Of a stretch of 64,000 nucleotides of DNA, positions 18,090 through 27,445 are shown piece after piece. Every line of letters starts with the position of its first letter. The stretch's first letter is position 1. The DNA comes from Acidovorax sp. 107 (GTDB lineage: Bacteria; Pseudomonadota; Gammaproteobacteria; Burkholderiales; Burkholderiaceae_C). The position numbers and the translations under genes are program-made. The stretch is taken from positions 746,501 to 810,500 of the forward strand of contig NZ_QBTZ01000001.1 of assembly GCF_003058055.1 (NCBI RefSeq), in the 5' to 3' direction. The notes under the pieces are model-generated. The model did not search any database. It worked only from the letters and a program-made list of their open reading frames with translations, and had not been told where the DNA came from.

Positions 18090-20129
18090 TCACTGCTTCG
18101 GCCAGGCGATGCTGCGGAACTCCCGCCGCAAATCGCCCAGGGCGGCCTCAGGGTGGGGGGCGTAGCGCACGCGCTCCAGCCGCAGCAGCCAGTCGGCCAC
18201 CGCCGCAGCGGGTGCGCCGAATTGTGCCTGCACCCGTTCGGCCATGGCCCGTGGCGGCAGGGTGTCGGGCACCACCAGCCCGGCACGGGCCAGGCGTTGG
18301 CGGGCGCGTGCCAGCAGACGCAGCCATGGGTCGTGCTGGCTGCGCTCCCACAGGCTCCAGCCCATGCCCCCGATGGCTGCCACGATGATCAGGATGCCTA
18401 GCACCATGGTCAGGTCCTGCCAGCTGGGCGACTCGAAGCCCAGGGACTTGAGCAGGTCCAGCTGGCGGCTTTGCGTGTAGTTGAGCACCCACTGGTTCCA
18501 GCTGTTGTTGACGGCCTCCCACACGGCGCGCAGGTTCTGCGCGACGCCCGGGCTGATGACCGTGCCCATGGCAGTGGCAAAGGCGCCCTGGGGCGCGCGC
18601 AGCCGCTGGAAGGCGCCGGTGCGACCGGGCGACACCGCGCCCGTGGGGTCCACCCGCACCCAGCCCCGGCCGGAGAGCCAGACTTCGGCCCAGGCGTGGG
18701 CGTCGCTCTGGCGCACGGTCCAGAGCTTGTCCACGGGGTTGCGGTCGCCGCCCTGGTAGCCGGTGACGATGCGGGCCGGAATGTCGAGCGCGCGCATCAG
18801 CACCACAAACGCCGAGGCGATGTGTTCGCAAAACCCCTCCTTGCGGTCAAACCAGAACTCGTCGGCCGTGTGCTGGCCGTACACGCCGGGTTCCAGCGTG
18901 TACACGTATCCGCCAGTGCGCAGGCGGGTCAGGGCGGCGTTGACCAGCGCCTCGGCGTTGTCCTGCGAAGGGTTGGGGTTGAGCTGCGGGTTGCTGCGCA
19001 GCTCCTGCGCCAGCGCCAGCGTGCGGGGGTTGAAGCCCGCAGGCAGCTCGGTGTAGACGCGCAGGGCCGCGTTGGAGGCACTGGGGCCATGCTCGAACTG
19101 CGTATAGCTTTCTGCCTTGTAGCGCACCACGTCGTTGATGGCACGGCTGGTCAGCCACTGCAGGTCCTGCGTCATGAAGGTGTCCATGCCCGCCACGGCG
19201 GGCTTGTCCACGGCGGCGTCCAGCAGCAGCAGCCAGGGGCGCTGGTGAGGCTCCAGCGTCACTTCGTAGCGCACGGGTTGGCCGCGCACGCGCAGGTTGG
19301 CCGCAGTGCTGGCGCGCGCCTGCGACAAGTCGCCCGGGCGGGGCGATACCGGGTGCCACTCGACACCGTCGAAGGTACCGAACACTGGGCCGCGGAAGTA
19401 CAGATCGCTTTGGGGCGGTGCCGCGCCGTCAGGGGTGTCAAACCGCACGCGCATGGCCACGGTGTCGTCCAGCGCCAGCTCGGCAATGTTGCCCACCTTC
19501 ATCACACCCGACAGGCCGCTGCGCCCGCTCATGGTGTCGCTGGGCATGCCCCACAACGGCGCCATGCGTGGGAACAGCATGAACAGCGCCGCCATGATGG
19601 GCGCGCCCAGCAGCGCCATGGCGCCCGCCGTGCGCAGCGCCTGCGACAGGGGAGGCCGCCCCACGGGCATGTGGGCATTGACCAGGGCCGTGAGCAGCCC
19701 CAGCAGCGCCACCAGCATGGCGGCGGCCGTGAACAGCGACTGCGAGAAGAAGAAGTTGCTGAGCATCGTGAAGAAGCCCAGGAAGAAGACCACCAGCGCA
19801 TCGCGCCGCGCGCGCAGCTCCAGCATCTTGAGTGCCAGCAGCATCACGATCAGCGTTACTCCCGCGTCGCGGCCCAGGATGGTGCGGTGCGTGTACAGCG
19901 TGCCTGCCACGGCCAGCACCAGCGGAATGGCCAGCACCCAGCGTGCGGGCAGCGGGCGGCCCTTGAAGGCCAGCCAGCCGCGCCACAGCATCAGTCCGGC
20001 CGCCAGCAGGCTCGCCCAAGCGGGCAACACGTTGACCTGCGGGGCGATGACCCACGCAATCACGACCAGCAGGAACAGCGTGTCGCGCGCGTCGCGCGGC
20101 AGTGCGTGGAGCGTCTGGCGCAGGCTCAT
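18090..20129 (-). CDS. TgpA-like membrane transglutaminase (DUF3488 + transglutaminase core)
   Basis: Inner-membrane protein of 679 residues. The first ~180 residues contain about five to six transmembrane helices (FLLVVIAWVIAPQVNVLPAW, SLFTAAAMLVALLGLLTALV). A periplasmic transglutaminase-like domain follows with cysteine in KEGFCEHIASAFVVLMRALD, histidine in QSDAHAWAEVWL and aspartate in GWVRVDPTGAV. A last transmembrane helix (LTMVLGILIIVAAIGGMGWS) and a DUF4129-like cytoplasmic tail finish it. It is third in the minus-strand set MoxR, DUF58, TgpA, an arrangement widespread in bacteria. The P. aeruginosa TgpA homologue is essential; the natural substrate is not established. Confidence 0.9.
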   Translation of the reverse strand: MSLRQTLHALPRDARDTLFLLVVIAWVIAPQVNVLPAWASLLAAGLMLWRGWLAFKGRPLPARWVLAIPLVLAVAGTLYTHRTILGRDAGVTLIVMLLALKMLELRARRDALVVFFLGFFTMLSNFFFSQSLFTAAAMLVALLGLLTALVNAHMPVGRPPLSQALRTAGAMALLGAPIMAALFMLFPRMAPLWGMPSDTMSGRSGLSGVMKVGNIAELALDDTVAMRVRFDTPDGAAPPQSDLYFRGPVFGTFDGVEWHPVSPRPGDLSQARASTAANLRVRGQPVRYEVTLEPHQRPWLLLLDAAVDKPAVAGMDTFMTQDLQWLTSRAINDVVRYKAESYTQFEHGPSASNAALRVYTELPAGFNPRTLALAQELRSNPQLNPNPSQDNAEALVNAALTRLRTGGYVYTLEPGVYGQHTADEFWFDRKEGFCEHIASAFVVLMRALDIPARIVTGYQGGDRNPVDKLWTVRQSDAHAWAEVWLSGRGWVRVDPTGAVSPGRTGAFQRLRAPQGAFATAMGTVISPGVAQNLRAVWEAVNNSWNQWVLNYTQSRQLDLLKSLGFESPSWQDLTMVLGILIIVAAIGGMGWSLWERSQHDPWLRLLARARQRLARAGLVVPDTLPPRAMAERVQAQFGAPAAAVADWLLRLERVRYAPHPEAALGDLRREFRSIAWPKQ

Positions 20130-20170
20130 GGCAGCGCGGCGGAGTGGAGGGCGACGGATTTCATTTTGCT

Positions 20171-20211
20171 ACTAACTTGATAGCTATTAAGGCAATATGA
20201 ACATGCGCTTG
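20171..20211 (+). repeat. Dispersed small intergenic repeat, copy E
   Basis: ACTTGATAGCTATTAAGGCA then CATGCGCTTGCGG resembles copy C at 29291. It occupies the 115-bp gap between the DUF58 and TgpA genes, which are otherwise expected to be tightly spaced, so it appears to be an insertion within the operon. Confidence 0.4.
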
Positions 20212-20244
20212 CGGCCAATATGGACTGAATTAAGCGGCAACGGG

Positions 20245-21288
20245 TCAACACAGGGCCAATGCCTCCAGGCAGCGGCGGCGGTGGGCCGCACCGGTGTCGG
20301 GCGCGATCTCGGTGCTGGGCAGGCGCAGGCCATAGTCCAGGCCCAGGCGGTCGGCCTGCAGCACCCAGGCCGTCAGTCGCGACACGCGTGCCTCGTGGTT
20401 GGGCAGGGCGGCGTGGGCCAGGTCCAGCCACAGCTCGTGCCGCTGCGCCTGTTGCGCGTCACGGCTCACCAGATCGTCGGTACCGGTCGCCAGCGACTTG
20501 GCGGCCTTCTTCCAGACCACCAGCTTGAGCGGGTCGCCGCGCCGGTAGGCCCGCACACCGTCGAATTCGCCAATGCCCTGCGACGGTGCATTGCCCGTGC
20601 CTCCGGCGCGGGGCTCGCCCGGCGGCAGGGGCTGCGGCGGCACTTCAGGCGCCGGGTACACCAACACCTCGGCAGCGGGGCGCCAGTAGGTCCACACGCG
20701 GAAGGTGCCGAGCGGAAACCGCGTCTCGGCCGTCAGGGTGGGCACGCGGTGCAGCCCCCGGCGACCCGGCTGGAAGGCGACCTGCACGCTGGCCTGGCCC
20801 TGGGCAGGCACGTCGGTCCAGGCCCAGTGGTGTTCGGCCTTGCCGGCGCCGTGCACCGCCAGGGCAATGCCATAGCGCGGCGACTTGCGATCACTGGACA
20901 GCTGGATCTCGAACGCCGTGCTCGTACCCAGAAAATGCGGCTCGGGCGCTTTCAGGTGCAGCGTCAGCCCGCGCAGGTTGGCGTGGCAGATGTGCATGCC
21001 CACCACAGCGCTGCCCGCCAGCAAAAAGGTCAGCAGGTAGCCCAGGTTGAGCTGGTAGTTGATGGAGGCCACCAGCAACACCACGAGCGTGAGGGCCAGC
21101 ATCCAGCCCGAGCTGGTGGGCAGGATGTAGACATTGCGCTGGGTGAGCTGCAGCGTGTCGGACAGCGGCAGGCGTGCCTGCCACCAGCGCTGGAAGCGCC
21201 TGCGAAGGCGCGCCACGGGGCTGAGCCGCGCGGCCAGGCTGCGCCAGCCCGTGGGCGTTGCGAGGGATGGGTGGGCGGCGGATTCCAT
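20245..21288 (-). CDS. DUF58 domain-containing protein
   Basis: Membrane-anchored protein of 347 residues. Two hydrophobic segments lie near the N-terminus (SSGWMLALTLVVLLVASINY and LGYLLTFLLAGSAVVGMHI). The diagnostic DUF58 motif is FDGVRAYRRGDPLKLVVWKK, with AAKS and an extended vWA-like fold. DUF58 proteins almost always sit beside MoxR ATPases, as here (3-base gap), and the MoxR protein is thought to act as a chaperone that remodels them. Specific function unknown. Confidence 0.88.
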   Translation of the reverse strand: MESAAHPSLATPTGWRSLAARLSPVARLRRRFQRWWQARLPLSDTLQLTQRNVYILPTSSGWMLALTLVVLLVASINYQLNLGYLLTFLLAGSAVVGMHICHANLRGLTLHLKAPEPHFLGTSTAFEIQLSSDRKSPRYGIALAVHGAGKAEHHWAWTDVPAQGQASVQVAFQPGRRGLHRVPTLTAETRFPLGTFRVWTYWRPAAEVLVYPAPEVPPQPLPPGEPRAGGTGNAPSQGIGEFDGVRAYRRGDPLKLVVWKKAAKSLATGTDDLVSRDAQQAQRHELWLDLAHAALPNHEARVSRLTAWVLQADRLGLDYGLRLPSTEIAPDTGAAHRRRCLEALALC

Positions 21289-21291
21289 TGG

Positions 21292-22212
<921 letters not shown>

Positions 22213-22265
22213 GGCACGACGTTATCCGAAAAACGGCAAAAAATGCGAGACGCGGGGACAAGACT

Positions 22266-23219
22266 GTGAGCAAGACGGGCTATTTCACCCACCGGGATTG
22301 TTGGAAGCACGAGATGGGCCCGGGCCACCCCGAATGCCCCGAGCGGCTGGATGCGATTGAAGACCGTTTGCTGGTCACCGGCGTGGGTGACGCGCTGGAG
22401 CGCTACGAGGCCCCTGAAGCCTCCCTGGCCGACATCGAGCTGGCCCACGGCCGCATGCACATTGCGGCACTGCGTGGCCTGTCCGACCGGCTCAACGAAG
22501 AGCTGATGGCTGGCGGCCCGAGCTACGCGCAGATCGATACCGACACCTCCATCAATGCCCATACCTGGAAGGCGTCCCTGCGTGCCGCAGGTGCCGCGCT
22601 GGCCGCCACCGATGCGGTGATGGCGGGCGAGGTAGAAAACGCGTTCTGTTCCGTGCGCCCCCCAGGGCACCATGCCTGCCGCGACAAGGCCATGGGTTTC
22701 TGCTTTTTCAACAACGTGGCGGTGGCCGTCAAATACGCCTTGCAGCGTTACAACCTGCAGCGGGTGGCGGTGGTGGACTTTGACGTGCACCACGGCAACG
22801 GCACCGAAGACATACTGGCCAATGACCCGCGGGCGCTGATGGTGAGCATCTTCCAGCACCCGTTCTACCCCTACAGCGGCGACCACGATCCCGCCCCCAA
22901 CATGGTCAACGTGCCCGTGCCGGCCTACACGCGCGGCATGGACATCCGCGAGATCATCGAAATGATGTGGATGCCCCGGCTGGAGGCTTTCAAGCCCGAG
23001 ATGATTTTTGTGAGCGCGGGCTTTGATGCCCACCGCGAGGACGACATGGGCCAGCTGGGCCTGACCGAGCAGGACTACACCTGGATCACCCAGCGCGTGA
23101 AGGACGTGGCCCGGCGCTACTCCAAAGGCCGCATCGTGTCGTGCCTGGAGGGGGGCTATGTGATGGGGCCCCTGGCGCGCAGTGTGGAAGCGCATCTGCG
23201 AGTCCTTGCGGATCTGTGA
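22266..23219 (+). CDS. Histone deacetylase family protein (zinc-dependent deacetylase / acetylpolyamine amidohydrolase-like)
   Basis: Arginase-deacetylase-fold hydrolase of 317 residues. It begins SKTGYFTHRDCWKHEMGPGH PECPERL. The zinc and catalytic residues are recognisable: the paired histidines of RPPGHHACRDKAMGFCFFNN, the DFDVHHGNGTEDIL zinc ligands, and GFDAHREDDMG. The best start is GTG at 22266, preceded by a GGGGAC stretch; longer reading frames would run into the divergent moxR start. Bacterial members deacetylate polyamines or other N-acetyl compounds. The enoyl-CoA hydratase gene follows in the same direction after about 110 bases. Confidence 0.88.
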   Translation: MSKTGYFTHRDCWKHEMGPGHPECPERLDAIEDRLLVTGVGDALERYEAPEASLADIELAHGRMHIAALRGLSDRLNEELMAGGPSYAQIDTDTSINAHTWKASLRAAGAALAATDAVMAGEVENAFCSVRPPGHHACRDKAMGFCFFNNVAVAVKYALQRYNLQRVAVVDFDVHHGNGTEDILANDPRALMVSIFQHPFYPYSGDHDPAPNMVNVPVPAYTRGMDIREIIEMMWMPRLEAFKPEMIFVSAGFDAHREDDMGQLGLTEQDYTWITQRVKDVARRYSKGRIVSCLEGGYVMGPLARSVEAHLRVLADL

Positions 23220-23331
23220 GCCCTCTGGCGGAGGGCGCCACCGGTGCTCTGGCAAGGTTGCCTCCACGGCAGCGCTGGCCCGGAGGCCTGCCGGTTTCGG
23301 CGGTGCCGGGCATGCAAAACACTGGAGAAGA

Positions 23332-24120
23332 ATGATGACGAATTCCAATGATCTGCTGCACATTGCCCGCGACACACGCGGCGTAGTCACCCTGACCCTG
23401 AACGACCCTGCCCGCTTCAACGCGCTGGGCAGCGAGATGCTCACAGCCCTGCAGCAGGCGCTGGACGGTGCTGACCGCGACGAGTCAGTGCGTGTGGTGG
23501 TGCTGGCGGCAGCCGGCAAGGCGTTTTGCGCGGGCCACAACCTCAAGGACATGGCGGCCCACCCGGAGCTGGCGTACTACCAGAAGCTGTTTGCGCAGTG
23601 CAGCCGCATGATGTTGACCATCCACAAGCTCAGCGTGCCTGTCATTGCGCGGGTGCAGGGCATGGCGACGGCTGCGGGGTGCCAGCTGGTGGCGCAGTGT
23701 GACCTGGCCGTGGCGGCCGACAGCGCGAGCTTTGCGACCAGCGGTATTCACTACGGTCTGTTCTGTGCCACGCCCAGCGTGCCGCTGGTGCGCAATGTGC
23801 CTGCCAAGCGGGCAATGGAAATGCTGCTCACCGGTGACTTCATCGATGCGCCTACCGCGCTGGCACAAGGGCTGGTGAACCGTGTGGTGCCGGCCGATGC
23901 GCTGGATGCCGAGGTCGAGCAACTGGTGCAATCCATCCTGCAAAAGCCCCGTGTGGCCGTGGCCATGGGCAAGGCGCTGGTGTACCAGCAGCGCGAGCTG
24001 GGCATCGACGCCGCCTACCAGCTGGCGGGCCAGACCATGGCCACCAACATGATGGACGATGCCGCCCAGGAGGGCGCCCGTGCGTTTGCCGAGAAGCGCC
24101 AGCCCGCCTGGAAGCGTTGA
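23332..24120 (+). CDS. Enoyl-CoA hydratase/isomerase family protein, ECHDC3-like
   Basis: Crotonase-fold protein of 262 residues. The first oxyanion-hole segment is KAFCAGHNLKDM and the second VQGMATAAGCQLVAQCDLAV, followed by SFATSGIHYGLFCATP. These segments match mitochondrial ECHDC3 better than fatty-acid-oxidation hydratases. The usual catalytic glutamates are not evident: the position in GMATAAGCQL is not acidic, so activity should not be assumed to be hydration. GGAG lies 4 bases before ATG 23332 and 7 before ATG 23335; either could be used. Confidence 0.87.
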   Translation: MMTNSNDLLHIARDTRGVVTLTLNDPARFNALGSEMLTALQQALDGADRDESVRVVVLAAAGKAFCAGHNLKDMAAHPELAYYQKLFAQCSRMMLTIHKLSVPVIARVQGMATAAGCQLVAQCDLAVAADSASFATSGIHYGLFCATPSVPLVRNVPAKRAMEMLLTGDFIDAPTALAQGLVNRVVPADALDAEVEQLVQSILQKPRVAVAMGKALVYQQRELGIDAAYQLAGQTMATNMMDDAAQEGARAFAEKRQPAWKR

Positions 24121-24131
24121 GGCACGGCACG

Positions 24132-25460
24132 ATGGACAAGCCGATGCTCGACGACGTGGGCCTGTGGGTGCAGGCCTTTCTCAGCCCCACGGTGCTGGTG
24201 GAGCTGGCCGTCCTGGCTGTCTGTGTGGGCCTGGCCTGGGGGCTGGTGGCGCTGCTGCAGCGCGGCCTGCGCCGGGGCGACCCGCGCTCGATCCTGTTTG
24301 GGGTGCGGATTGTGGACGGCGCGCTGTTCCCGCTGGTGCTGCTGAGCCTGGCCTACATCGCGCGCACCTTGCTGCACCACTGGGTGGCGCTGGCGGCTTT
24401 CAAGATTGCGATCCCCGTGCTGGTGGCGCTGGTGGTCATTCGCATCGGCGTGAAGGTGCTGCAGGTGGCCTACCCGGATGCTGCCTGGGTTCGGCCCATC
24501 GAGCGCTCCATCTCCTGGATGGCGTGGCTGGGCATGGTGCTATGGGTCACCGGGCTGCTGCCGCTGGTGCTGGACGAGTTGGACCAGATCCACTGGAAGG
24601 TAGGGGGTGCGACGCTGTCGGTGCGCACCATCATCGAAGGGGCGGTCACCGCCGCTGCGGTGCTGCTGATTGCCTTGTGGATCTCGGCGGCCATCGAGTC
24701 GCGCCTGCTGCGCTCGGCCACGGGGGCCGAGCTGTCGCTGCGCAAGGCAGTGAGCAATGCGGTGCGGGCGCTGCTGGTATTTGTGGGCTTGCTGGTGGCC
24801 TTGTCGTCGGTGGGCATCGATCTGACTGCGCTGTCGGTGCTGGGTGGTGCGGTCGGCGTGGGCATCGGCTTTGGCCTGCAGAAGCTCGCGGCCAACTATG
24901 TGAGCGGGTTTGTGATCCTGGCCGAGCGCAGCATGCGCATTGGGGACAACGTCAAGCTCGACACGTTCGAGGGGCGCATCACGCAGATCAATGCCCGCTA
25001 TACCGTCATCCGTTCGCCGTCGGGCCGCGAGTCCATCGTGCCCAACGAGCTCCTGATTACCCAGCGGGTGGAAAACCTTTCTCTGTCGGACCCGCGCGTG
25101 TGGATGTCCACCGTGGTCAGTGTGGCCTACGAGAGCGATGTGGACCAGGTGGCCCAGTTGCTGACCAACGCCGCCCTGGTCAGCCCACGGGTGCTGCGTG
25201 ACCCGGCCCCCAGTGCGGCGCTGTCAGCCTTCGGTGCTGATGGGCTGGAGTTCACCGTGGGGTTCTGGATTGCGGACCCTGAAAACGGGTCGTTGGGACT
25301 GCGCTCGGACATCAACCGGGCCATCCTGAGTGCGCTGCGGGCCCATCAGATCGAAATTCCCTATCCACAGCGGGTTATGCATGTACAGGTGGATGGAGCG
25401 CTGCCTACGGGGGTAGCCCCTGGGGCGCCCACCGCGTCTGCACCGACTGCGGCGGCATGA
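24132..25460 (+). CDS. Mechanosensitive ion channel, MscS family
   Basis: Inner-membrane channel of about 442 residues. Five to six hydrophobic helices occupy the first ~250 residues. The pore helix is LTALSVLGGAVGVGIGFGLQ, the glycine/alanine-patterned TM3 of MscS, followed by KLAANYVSGFVILAERSMRI and GRITQINARYTVIRSPSGRE of the beta domain. A C-terminal alpha/beta vestibule follows. A TTG at 24117 overlapping the previous stop is an alternative start. The channel releases solutes under hypo-osmotic shock. Confidence 0.9.
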   Translation: MDKPMLDDVGLWVQAFLSPTVLVELAVLAVCVGLAWGLVALLQRGLRRGDPRSILFGVRIVDGALFPLVLLSLAYIARTLLHHWVALAAFKIAIPVLVALVVIRIGVKVLQVAYPDAAWVRPIERSISWMAWLGMVLWVTGLLPLVLDELDQIHWKVGGATLSVRTIIEGAVTAAAVLLIALWISAAIESRLLRSATGAELSLRKAVSNAVRALLVFVGLLVALSSVGIDLTALSVLGGAVGVGIGFGLQKLAANYVSGFVILAERSMRIGDNVKLDTFEGRITQINARYTVIRSPSGRESIVPNELLITQRVENLSLSDPRVWMSTVVSVAYESDVDQVAQLLTNAALVSPRVLRDPAPSAALSAFGADGLEFTVGFWIADPENGSLGLRSDINRAILSALRAHQIEIPYPQRVMHVQVDGALPTGVAPGAPTASAPTAAA

Positions 25461-25518
25461 ACCAGGGGTGGGCGGCATGTTCCGGCAAACCTGCGGTAGC
25501 GCAGGCGACAGCAAACTC

Positions 25519-25549
25519 TAGACACCGGCCGTGCGCACTCGCCTATAAT
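25519..25549 (+). promoter_or_regulatory. Candidate sigma-70 promoter of etfBA
   Basis: TAGACA (25519-25524, one mismatch to TTGACA) and a perfect TATAAT (25544-25549) are separated by 19 bp, two longer than ideal. The start of transcription would fall near 25556, inside the ACGATCGT palindrome, leaving a leader of about 130 bases before etfB. Confidence 0.5.
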
Positions 25550-25556
25550 TCGCAAA

Positions 25557-25574
25557 AAGCACGATCGTTCTTTT
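25557..25574. promoter_or_regulatory. Imperfect palindrome with ACGATCGT core, candidate TetR-type operator
   Basis: AAAGCACGATCGTTCTTT is symmetric except for one base pair and is placed just downstream of the TATAAT box, where a bound repressor would block initiation. TetR-family regulators of fatty-acid or acyl-CoA genes use sites of this kind. No regulator gene is in the window, so the protein is unidentified. Confidence 0.4.
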
Positions 25575-25642
25575 TTGTGATTGTGCCGCCTGTGTGCTGG
25601 TTCCGTAGCGGTTTCGCTGCAGTGCGACATAGAATGTTCTAG

Positions 25643-25658
25643 TTTACGTAAACGTCAA
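25643..25658. promoter_or_regulatory. Candidate LiuR (MerR-family) operator upstream of etfBA
   Basis: TTTACGTAAACGTCAA is a palindrome of two 7-base arms (TTTACGT and TTGACGT) with a 2-base centre. It lies 29 bases before the etfB start. It fits my recollection of the LiuR site that controls branched-chain amino acid and acyl-CoA degradation genes, including etf, in proteobacteria. Confidence 0.5.
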
Positions 25659-25686
25659 TTCAACCAACTCTCTAGGAGCCGCAGCA

Positions 25687-26436
25687 ATGAAGGTCTTGGT
25701 CCCTGTCAAGCGCGTGGTGGACTACAACGTGAAGGTCCGCGTGAAGTCGGACAACACGGGTGTGGACATCGCCAACGTGAAGATGAGCATGAACCCCTTT
25801 GACGAAATCGCCGTTGAAGAGGCCGTGCGCCTGAAAGAAAAAGGCCTGGTGACCGAAGTCATCGCAGTCTCCTGCGGCGTGGCCCAATGCCAGGAAACCC
25901 TGCGCACTGCCATGGCCATCGGCGCCGACCGCGCCATCCTGGTGGAGACCGATGCCGAACTGCAGCCCCTGGCCGTGGCCAAGCTCTTGAAGGCCCTGGT
26001 GGACAAAGAGCAGCCCGGTCTCATCATCCTGGGCAAGCAAGCCATCGACGACGACGCCAACCAGACCGGCCAGATGCTGGCGGCCCTGGCCGACCTGCCC
26101 CAGGCCACGTTCGCCAACAAGGTCGAACTGGCTGCCGACAAGGTCAGCGTGACCCGCGAAGTCGACGGCGGCCTGGAAACCCTGGCCCTGACACTGCCCG
26201 CCGTCATCACCACCGACCTGCGCCTGAACGAACCCCGCTACGTCACCTTGCCCAACATCATGAAGGCCAAGAAGAAGCAGCTGGACACCGTCAAGCCCGA
26301 AGACCTCGGCGTGGACGTGACCCCGCGCCTGAAGACCCTCAAGGTGACCGAACCCGCCAAACGCGGCGCAGGCGTCAAGGTGGCGGATGTGGCCGCCCTG
26401 GTCGAGAAACTCAAGAACGAAGCGAAGGTGATCTAA
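25687..26436 (+). CDS. etfB: Electron transfer flavoprotein subunit beta
   Basis: EtfB, 249 residues, pairs with EtfA to carry electrons from acyl-CoA dehydrogenases to ETF:ubiquinone oxidoreductase. Family features are [39 protein letters not shown], the AMP-binding loop region [20 protein letters not shown], and the recognition loop [20 protein letters not shown], which docks on dehydrogenases. AGGAG precedes the ATG. Codon use is strongly biased to C-ending codons, suggesting high expression. Confidence 0.97.
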   Translation: MKVLVPVKRVVDYNVKVRVKSDNTGVDIANVKMSMNPFDEIAVEEAVRLKEKGLVTEVIAVSCGVAQCQETLRTAMAIGADRAILVETDAELQPLAVAKLLKALVDKEQPGLIILGKQAIDDDANQTGQMLAALADLPQATFANKVELAADKVSVTREVDGGLETLALTLPAVITTDLRLNEPRYVTLPNIMKAKKKQLDTVKPEDLGVDVTPRLKTLKVTEPAKRGAGVKVADVAALVEKLKNEAKVI

Positions 26437-27369
26437 ATGTCGGTACTCGTTATTGCTGAACACAACAACGCGTCCATCAAGGGCGCCACGCTGAACACCG
26501 TCACGGCCGCAGTGGCCTGCGGCGGCGAAGTGCACGTGCTGGTGGCCGGCCACAACGCCGGTGCTGCTGCACAAGCCGCCGCGCAGATTGCCGGAGTTGC
26601 CAAGGTCATCCACGCAGACGCAGCAGGCCTGGAACACGGCCTGGCCGAGAACGTGGCCGCCCAGGTGCTCGCCATCGCCTCCAACTACAGCCACATCCTG
26701 TTCCCCGCCACTGCCAGCGGCAAGAACATCGCCCCCCGCGTGGCCGCCAAGCTCGATGTCGCCCAGATCAGCGACATCACCAAGGCGGTGAGCCCAGACA
26801 CCTTCGAGCGCCCCATCTACGCCGGCAACGCCATCGCCACCGTGCAAAGCCAAGATGCCGTCAAGGTCATCACCGTGCGCACCACCGGCTTTGACGCCGC
26901 AGCCGCCACCGGTGGCAGCGCAGCTGTCGAAACCGCCGCCGCCACGGCAGACGCCGGCAAGAGCAGCTTCGTGGGCAGCGAAATCGCCAAGAGCGACCGC
27001 CCCGAGCTCACGGCCGCCAAGATCATCGTCTCCGGTGGCCGGGCGCTGGGCAGCAAGGAAAAGTTCGACGAAGTCATGACCCCGCTGGCCGACAAGCTGG
27101 GTGCGGCTCTCGGTGCCAGCCGCGCGGCGGTGGACGCAGGCTACGCACCGAACGACTGGCAAGTGGGCCAGACGGGCAAGATCGTGGCACCGCAGCTGTA
27201 CATCGCGGCCGGTATCTCGGGTGCCATCCAGCACTTGGCGGGCATGAAGGATTCGAAGGTGATCGTGGCGATCAACAAGGACCCTGAGGCGCCGATCTTC
27301 AGCGTGGCGGACTATGGGCTGGAAGCGGATCTGTTCACGGCTGTGCCTGAACTGGTCAAGGCCCTGTAA
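26437..27369 (+). CDS. etfA: Electron transfer flavoprotein subunit alpha
   Basis: EtfA, 310 residues, starts directly after the etfB stop. The N-terminal domain opens [20 protein letters not shown]. The C-terminal FAD-binding domain holds the signature [60 protein letters not shown] and [20 protein letters not shown]. The unit ends at a clear terminator. Confidence 0.97.
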   Translation: MSVLVIAEHNNASIKGATLNTVTAAVACGGEVHVLVAGHNAGAAAQAAAQIAGVAKVIHADAAGLEHGLAENVAAQVLAIASNYSHILFPATASGKNIAPRVAAKLDVAQISDITKAVSPDTFERPIYAGNAIATVQSQDAVKVITVRTTGFDAAAATGGSAAVETAAATADAGKSSFVGSEIAKSDRPELTAAKIIVSGGRALGSKEKFDEVMTPLADKLGAALGASRAAVDAGYAPNDWQVGQTGKIVAPQLYIAAGISGAIQHLAGMKDSKVIVAINKDPEAPIFSVADYGLEADLFTAVPELVKAL

Positions 27370-27387
27370 GAACGCCCCTGTGCACAC

Positions 27388-27416
27388 AAAGGCATCGCTC
27401 GCGATGCCTTTTTTTT
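27388..27416 (+). terminator. Rho-independent terminator after etfA
   Basis: AAAGGCATCG (27388-27397) pairs with CGATGCCTTT (27402-27411) around a CTCG loop, followed by a run of T residues to 27416. It separates etfBA from the acyl-CoA dehydrogenase gene, which must therefore have its own promoter or depend on read-through. Confidence 0.88.
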
Positions 27417-27445
27417 GACGAAATTTTGCTTTCCCGGAGACACCC

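Noticed and set aside
18471..20180. Long plus-strand frames opposite the TgpA-like gene
   Set aside because: Composition typical of antisense frames in high-GC DNA; TgpA motifs on the minus strand are unambiguous.
24132..25460. A potassium-efflux KefA-type reading for the MscS gene
   Set aside because: The length (~440 residues) lacks the large periplasmic domain of KefA/MscK, so a mid-size MscS-family channel is the better call.
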